The position numbers were made by a program, and so were the translations under genes. A stretch of 64,000 nt of DNA, taken from Zobellia alginiliquefaciens (lineage in GTDB: Bacteria; Bacteroidota; Bacteroidia; Flavobacteriales; Flavobacteriaceae). The stretch lies in NCBI RefSeq assembly GCF_029323795.1, contig NZ_CP119758.1:868001-932000 (forward strand), in the 5' to 3' direction. Below, in pieces: positions 62,808 to 64,000 of the stretch; the first letter of the stretch is position 1, and each line of letters begins with the position of its first letter. The notes under the pieces are model-generated. The model made no database searches. It worked only from the letters and a program-made list of their open reading frames with translations, and was not told where the DNA came from.

Positions 62808-64000
62808 ATGAATTTAATAAACAAAGGAATAAGTGTCTTGTTCATAACGGGCCTTATATGGTCATGTGAAGATGACGATTACACCACAATAGCCCCGGAA
62901 GCTTCATCTGGCGGTGAAACTATGAGCGTATTGTCTAGTTTTTCTGCTACTCCCGGTCCTGACGGAGATGGCAATGAAGATGGCACCTATATTACAGTAA
63001 CACCTGTTTCCGTTGGTGTTGATTCTTATATTGTAGATTTTGGTGACCCAGATAGTACTTCAGATGTTATTACTATATCCGAGCAAGGTGGTTCTGCTTC
63101 TTATGATTACCCTAACTCAGATGAAGAAGTTGAATACACCATAACCGTAACCACCAAAGCTGCTGGTCAGGATGATATTATCAAATCAGATGAGATTACA
63201 GTTACACACTCACCAAACGTTGTTGGATCAGCACCTGCTTCCCCTACAGGTAATCGTGCAGATGTGTTTGCCATCTTTAGTGACGGTATTGATTTTGACG
63301 GTGGCTTTCTTCCGTATGGAGAATCTTTGGATGCGATTGAGACCAATATTGTGACTACTACTGCCTCTGAAAATGAGGTAATTCAATATTCTAGATTAGG
63401 AGAAAACGATGCTGTTCTTTCCTTTGGAACGGAAGACAAGCCAGAAGAAATCATTGTGGCAGAAGCTTTTGCTGCCCCTGCAAATGATGATCCAGACGGT
63501 ATAGGAGCTACAGATATACATTTTGATGTATACTCCGATTTTGCTACCGGGATAGATAAATTAAAAATAACTTTGATAAACGACGATAGCGGAGATGAAT
63601 ACGTACTTGACGGCGTAGAATTGACAGACGGTGAATGGGCTAGCCTAGATTATGACTTGGCTACTGATTTTTCTGCTCCAGTTGTTAGAATTGACCAAAT
63701 AAAATTTGAACTTGGAACAGGTGGTACGGCCAATTCCAATGCTACAATTCATGTAGATAACATTTACCTTTCTAAAGACCCCACTTCTGAAATATTAAAC
63801 GGAGGTTTTGATCTAAGTACTGCTCAGTGGAAAATTGCTACACATACGGACGGGAACACAGATGCATTTAACGGTAGTTCGGACGGATCTTGGACCAACT
63901 ATGACGGTTCCGATAACGGAAGTAAAACACGTGGAGCAAAATGGTCTAGCAGTACTTCTGGAGGCCCGCTTAACAGTGCTAGCAGCAGATACGGTTACCA
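62808..64000 (+). CDS. Surface lipoprotein with beta-sandwich modules, 3' end outside window
   Basis: The frame from the ATG at 62808 stays open for 397 codons to the window edge. A lipoprotein signal ends GLIWSC (C20) followed by EDDD, an acidic surface-export signature. After it come a PKD- or Ig-like part (about 40-135: FSATPGPDGDGN, YIVDFGDPDSTSDVITISEQGG, YTITVTTKAAGQ). A larger beta-sandwich (about 140-330) then has DIHFDVYSDFATGIDKLKI and IDQIKFELGTGG, and a second module begins NGGFDLSTAQW near 330. It may be a binding protein or carry a catalytic domain further on. It is the fourth gene of the alginate SusCD operon. Confidence 0.75.
   Translation, partial: MNLINKGISVLFITGLIWSCEDDDYTTIAPEASSGGETMSVLSSFSATPGPDGDGNEDGTYITVTPVSVGVDSYIVDFGDPDSTSDVITISEQGGSASYDYPNSDEEVEYTITVTTKAAGQDDIIKSDEITVTHSPNVVGSAPASPTGNRADVFAIFSDGIDFDGGFLPYGESLDAIETNIVTTTASENEVIQYSRLGENDAVLSFGTEDKPEEIIVAEAFAAPANDDPDGIGATDIHFDVYSDFATGIDKLKITLINDDSGDEYVLDGVELTDGEWASLDYDLATDFSAPVVRIDQIKFELGTGGTANSNATIHVDNIYLSKDPTSEILNGGFDLSTAQWKIATHTDGNTDAFNGSSDGSWTNYDGSDNGSKTRGAKWSSSTSGGPLNSASSRYGY

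Overview
The window looks like chromosomal DNA of a marine, alginate-degrading flavobacterium, probably in the Zobellia/Maribacter part of Flavobacteriaceae. This is inferred from several SusC/SusD pairs, a type IX secretion (T9SS) type B sorting domain with a PorP/SprF partner, TAnnTTTG-type promoters, and PL7, PL17 and KdgF-like alginate genes. No rRNA, tRNA, CRISPR array or complete insertion sequence was recognised.

Region by region. (1) 1-9.3 kb holds hydrolases that lack obvious signal peptides. A matrixin-like metalloprotease is on the plus strand. On the minus strand a tight run encodes a V8/trypsin-like protease, a peptidoglycan amidase, a trypsin-subtilase double protease, an M19/amidohydrolase-like enzyme and a small coiled-coil membrane protein. 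(2) 9.7-15 kb is a TetR - ABC - HlyD - TolC export operon whose ABC ATPase has lost several catalytic motifs. (3) 15.6-22.4 kb is AT-rich and accessory. It holds a membrane protein, a Ser/Thr kinase next to a TPR protein, an HNH endonuclease, a zinc-ribbon/YbjQ gene broken by one in-frame stop, a NERD nuclease-like protein and an orphan. Inverted, cassette-like sequences lie between some of them. (4) 22.8-30.2 kb has a PL7 alginate lyase lipoprotein, a PhoD-like phosphatase, a siderophore-type TonB receptor with a PepSY membrane protein, and an XRE-type membrane regulator. (5) 30.2-38.1 kb is a minus-strand SusC/SusD locus with a PI-PLC-like enzyme and a metallophosphoesterase, probably for scavenging phosphorus-containing organic matter. 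(6) 38.5-50.2 kb has a serine beta-lactamase-like hydrolase, a possible 43-aa membrane peptide, PorP/SprF, and a 3056-aa repetitive surface protein. (7) 50.4-64 kb is an alginate/uronate locus: an RraA-like protein and a TIM-barrel isomerase-like protein, diverging from a gluconokinase-like kinase; then PL17 alginate lyase, KdgF-like cupin, SusC, SusD, a PKD surface lipoprotein, and a further lipoprotein cut by the window end.

The clearest regulatory signal is in region 7. Three promoters (about 52.23, 52.84 and 56.89 kb) each have a Bacteroidetes -7 box overlapping the first of two or three TTGGTAAACCAA-like palindromes. These palindromes resemble the operators of hexuronate-responsive GntR/FadR-type repressors (UxuR/ExuR). 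They would tie the divergent metabolic genes, PL17 and the SusCD operon into one regulon, whose regulator is not in this window. The model is that SusCD and the lipoproteins import alginate oligomers, PL17 cuts them to unsaturated monouronate, the KdgF-like cupin speeds conversion to the open-chain keto sugar, and the kinase, isomerase-like and RraA-like proteins act further downstream.
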